Source: Egerieimonas sp900552095
GTDB taxonomy: Bacteria > Bacillota > Clostridia > Lachnospirales > Lachnospiraceae
DNA: 16,699 nt
NCBI GenBank assembly: GCA_902469965.1
Contig: CABREP010000050.1
Location: 1 to 16,699, forward strand
Direction of reading: 5' to 3'
Positions 15,397 through 16,699 of the stretch are shown here, piece after piece (the first letter of the stretch is position 1; each line of letters opens with the position of its first letter). A program made the position numbers and the translations under genes. The notes under the pieces are model-generated. The model did no database searches. It had not been told where the DNA came from and saw only the letters and a program-made list of their open reading frames with translations.

Positions 15397-16440
15397 ATGA
15401 AGAAGAAAATTTTTGCAGTGATGATGGCGGCAGCAATGGCGTGTTCAATGGCAGCGTGCGGCGGCGGTGATGACAAGAAAGCAGAGGATAGCAAGACAGA
15501 GGACAAGGCTGAAGATAAGGGAGAAGACAAGGGCGGTGACTCTGCAAAGGCAGGCGATGTAAACGGGGACGGAAAAATTGTTGTTGGATATATCTCCAAA
15601 AATATCGTGGATCCTTTCCATGCTCCGATCAATGATTATGCAAAAGAGCAGCTGGATAAATGGGTAGAAGAAGGAAAGATCGACGAGTGGACAGGCATTC
15701 TGGACGGCGAGACTGATGGCGGAAAACAGGTTGACCGTGCTGATGAGTGTATCAATAAAAACTGTGACTATGCGATTATCCTTCCGGCAGAGGCAGCGGC
15801 TTCTGATCCGGCAGTGACAAATATGGCAGATGCTGGAATTAAGGTAATCGTTGTAAACTCCAAGACAGACAGCACCGATGCATTAGCTATGGGTTATGTT
15901 GGACCGAATGATGTAGAAGCAGGCGAGATGCTGGCGCAGTGGGTAATCGATCAGGTTCCGGATGGCGGAAAGTATGCACACTGCCAGGGCGTTATCGGAA
16001 ACTCTGCTCAGATCCAGCGTGGTGAAGGTATTGAGAATATTATGAGCGGAAACGATAAATTTGAGTCTGTAGGCGACTTCCCCTGTGAATGGTCCGGAGA
16101 CAAGGCTTCTAACGTAGCTCAGGATATGATCAACCAGTACGGCGACGAGCTGGTAGCGATTATCTGTGATAACGACGATATGTCCTCTGCAGCTCAGATC
16201 GCCTGCAACAACGCAGGAAGAAGCGACATTGTATGTGTGGGCGTTGATGGAAATCAGAATCCGCTGCAGATGGTAAAAGACGGTGAGATGGGTGCGACAG
16301 TTCTTCAGGATGGCCCGGGACAGGTACAGGGTGCTCTGGATATGATCGAGAAATGCTTAAATGGCGAGACTCCGGAGAAAGAGACCATGGTTCCCTTCGT
16401 TCTGGTAACCAAAGACAATGTGAATGAGTATCTGAAATAA
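15397..16440 (+). CDS. Sugar-binding lipoprotein of the ABC importer (Peripla_BP_4 type)
   Basis: This is the extracellular solute receptor that delivers sugar to the permease. The 347-residue precursor begins MKKKIFAVMMAAAMACSMAAC, a lipoprotein signal peptide with cleavage before C21, so it is lipid-anchored on the outer face of the membrane. A highly charged linker rich in Lys, Glu and Asp (about 25-50) follows, then a D54-V-N-G-D-G-K-I segment. The ribose/galactose-type two-lobe binding domain starts with GYISKNIVDPFHAPINDY and continues with ILPAEAAASDPAVTNMADAG, typical of Peripla_BP_4. VCVGVDGNQNPLQMVKDGEMGATVLQ, given here in outline only, marks the second lobe. TAGGAGG (15383-15389) lies 7 bases before ATG 15397; an open frame from 15337 adds 20 non-signal residues and is rejected. 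It is the last gene of the operon, although binding proteins are more often first, and a terminator follows. The sugar is unknown. Confidence 0.94.
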   Translation: MKKKIFAVMMAAAMACSMAACGGGDDKKAEDSKTEDKAEDKGEDKGGDSAKAGDVNGDGKIVVGYISKNIVDPFHAPINDYAKEQLDKWVEEGKIDEWTGILDGETDGGKQVDRADECINKNCDYAIILPAEAAASDPAVTNMADAGIKVIVVNSKTDSTDALAMGYVGPNDVEAGEMLAQWVIDQVPDGGKYAHCQGVIGNSAQIQRGEGIENIMSGNDKFESVGDFPCEWSGDKASNVAQDMINQYGDELVAIICDNDDMSSAAQIACNNAGRSDIVCVGVDGNQNPLQMVKDGEMGATVLQDGPGQVQGALDMIEKCLNGETPEKETMVPFVLVTKDNVNEYLK

Positions 16441-16472
16441 ACTCTGAAAAGGCATCAGGAGAAATCATAAGT

Positions 16473-16491
16473 AAGGCTTTTTGAAAGCTTT
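16473..16491 (+). other. Small hairpin downstream of the binding-protein gene
   Basis: AAGGCTTT (16473-16480) pairs with AAAGCTTT (16484-16491) around TTG, eight pairs with one G-T pair. It lies about 10 bases before the main terminator stem and has no T run of its own. It may help stabilise the message end or assist termination. Confidence 0.4.
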
Positions 16492-16501
16492 GGGGACGGG
16501 G

Positions 16502-16541
16502 GCTGCTGTCTCTTCCGAAAGGAAGGGCGGCAGCTTCTTTT
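16502..16541 (+). terminator. Intrinsic terminator of the sugar operon
   Basis: Bases 16502-16516 pair with 16521-16534 over 14 pairs (two of them T-G) with one bulged T (16509), closed by a GAAA tetraloop (16517-16520). The T-rich tail TTCTTTT (16535-16541) follows. It stands about 60 bases after the binding-protein stop and marks the operon end. Confidence 0.9.
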
Positions 16542-16596
16542 GATGGTGAGAATTCTTGCGGGAAGATACAGCAAACAAAGAGTATGCTGATTTTTA

Positions 16597-16625
16597 TTGT
16601 TGCGGAAACAGGGAACTGTTATAAT
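16597..16625 (+). promoter_or_regulatory. Predicted SigA-type promoter for a gene beyond the window
   Basis: TTGTTG (16597-16602), a 17-base spacer and a perfect TATAAT (16620-16625) predict transcription from about 16632 toward the right edge. The remaining bases to 16699 show no start codon with a sustained open frame, so they are most likely the leader of the next gene. The ATG at 16626 opens only an 11-codon frame and lies before the predicted transcript start. Confidence 0.6.
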
Positions 16626-16699
16626 ATGAGTAAGAAGAAAGAGGCAAATTCTTTAGGTTAGAATCGATGATGGGGTAAACGAAAAAGCAGTTTTGGCAT

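Noticed and set aside
16626..16661. Small ORF beginning at ATG 16626
   Set aside because: It has only 11 codons and begins upstream of the predicted transcription start near 16632, with no binding site.

Overview
The window looks like chromosomal DNA of a Gram-positive anaerobe of the Clostridia, most likely a Lachnospiraceae member. The grounds are the gene order recJ-apt-relA-(MBL)-hemZ-(HD)-hisS-aspS, strong AGGAGG-type ribosome binding sites, promoters with extended -10 boxes, and a lipoprotein sugar-binding protein. Every gene I can support is on the + strand. The genus cannot be named from the sequence alone. I see no tRNA, rRNA, CRISPR array, insertion sequence or phage gene.

Region 1 (1-9602) is a housekeeping block. 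It starts inside recJ (3' part only). A predicted promoter in the recJ-apt gap (779-808) starts apt and the bifunctional (p)ppGpp synthetase/hydrolase gene relA. These are followed closely by a metallo-beta-lactamase-fold hydrolase, the radical-SAM coproporphyrinogen dehydrogenase gene hemZ, and a small stand-alone HD-GYP-type protein. A second predicted promoter (6407-6435) drives hisS and aspS, and a strong intrinsic terminator (9555-9602) closes the block. The themes are adenine salvage, stringent response, heme synthesis, probable nucleotide signalling and tRNA charging.

Region 2 (9603-9920) is a roughly 320-bp gap. Its 9661-9840 part has 36 G/C in 180 bases (20%), against visibly higher GC in the genes. 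It holds a near-perfect 10-bp inverted repeat (9659-9682) and a near-consensus promoter (TTGACG-17-TATAAT, 9812-9840) preceded by A/T tracts.

Region 3 (9921-16541) is a five-gene sugar-uptake operon. It encodes an ADP-dependent glucokinase/phosphofructokinase-family kinase, a xylulokinase-like FGGY kinase, a double-domain sugar ABC ATPase, an RbsC-type permease and a lipoprotein sugar-binding protein. An intergenic hairpin (15321-15353) lies just before the binding-protein gene, and an intrinsic terminator (16502-16541) ends the unit. The pairing of an ADP-using kinase with an ATP-using FGGY kinase and a ribose-type importer, without an isomerase, aldolase or regulator, is the most unusual feature of the window; its substrate is unknown.

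Region 4 (16542-16699) holds another good promoter (16597-16625) and the start of a leader for a gene beyond the window.

Several gene starts were set from ribosome binding sites rather than from the longest open frame (apt 850, HD-GYP 5845, hisS 6474, ADP kinase 9921, FGGY kinase 11279, binding protein 15397).
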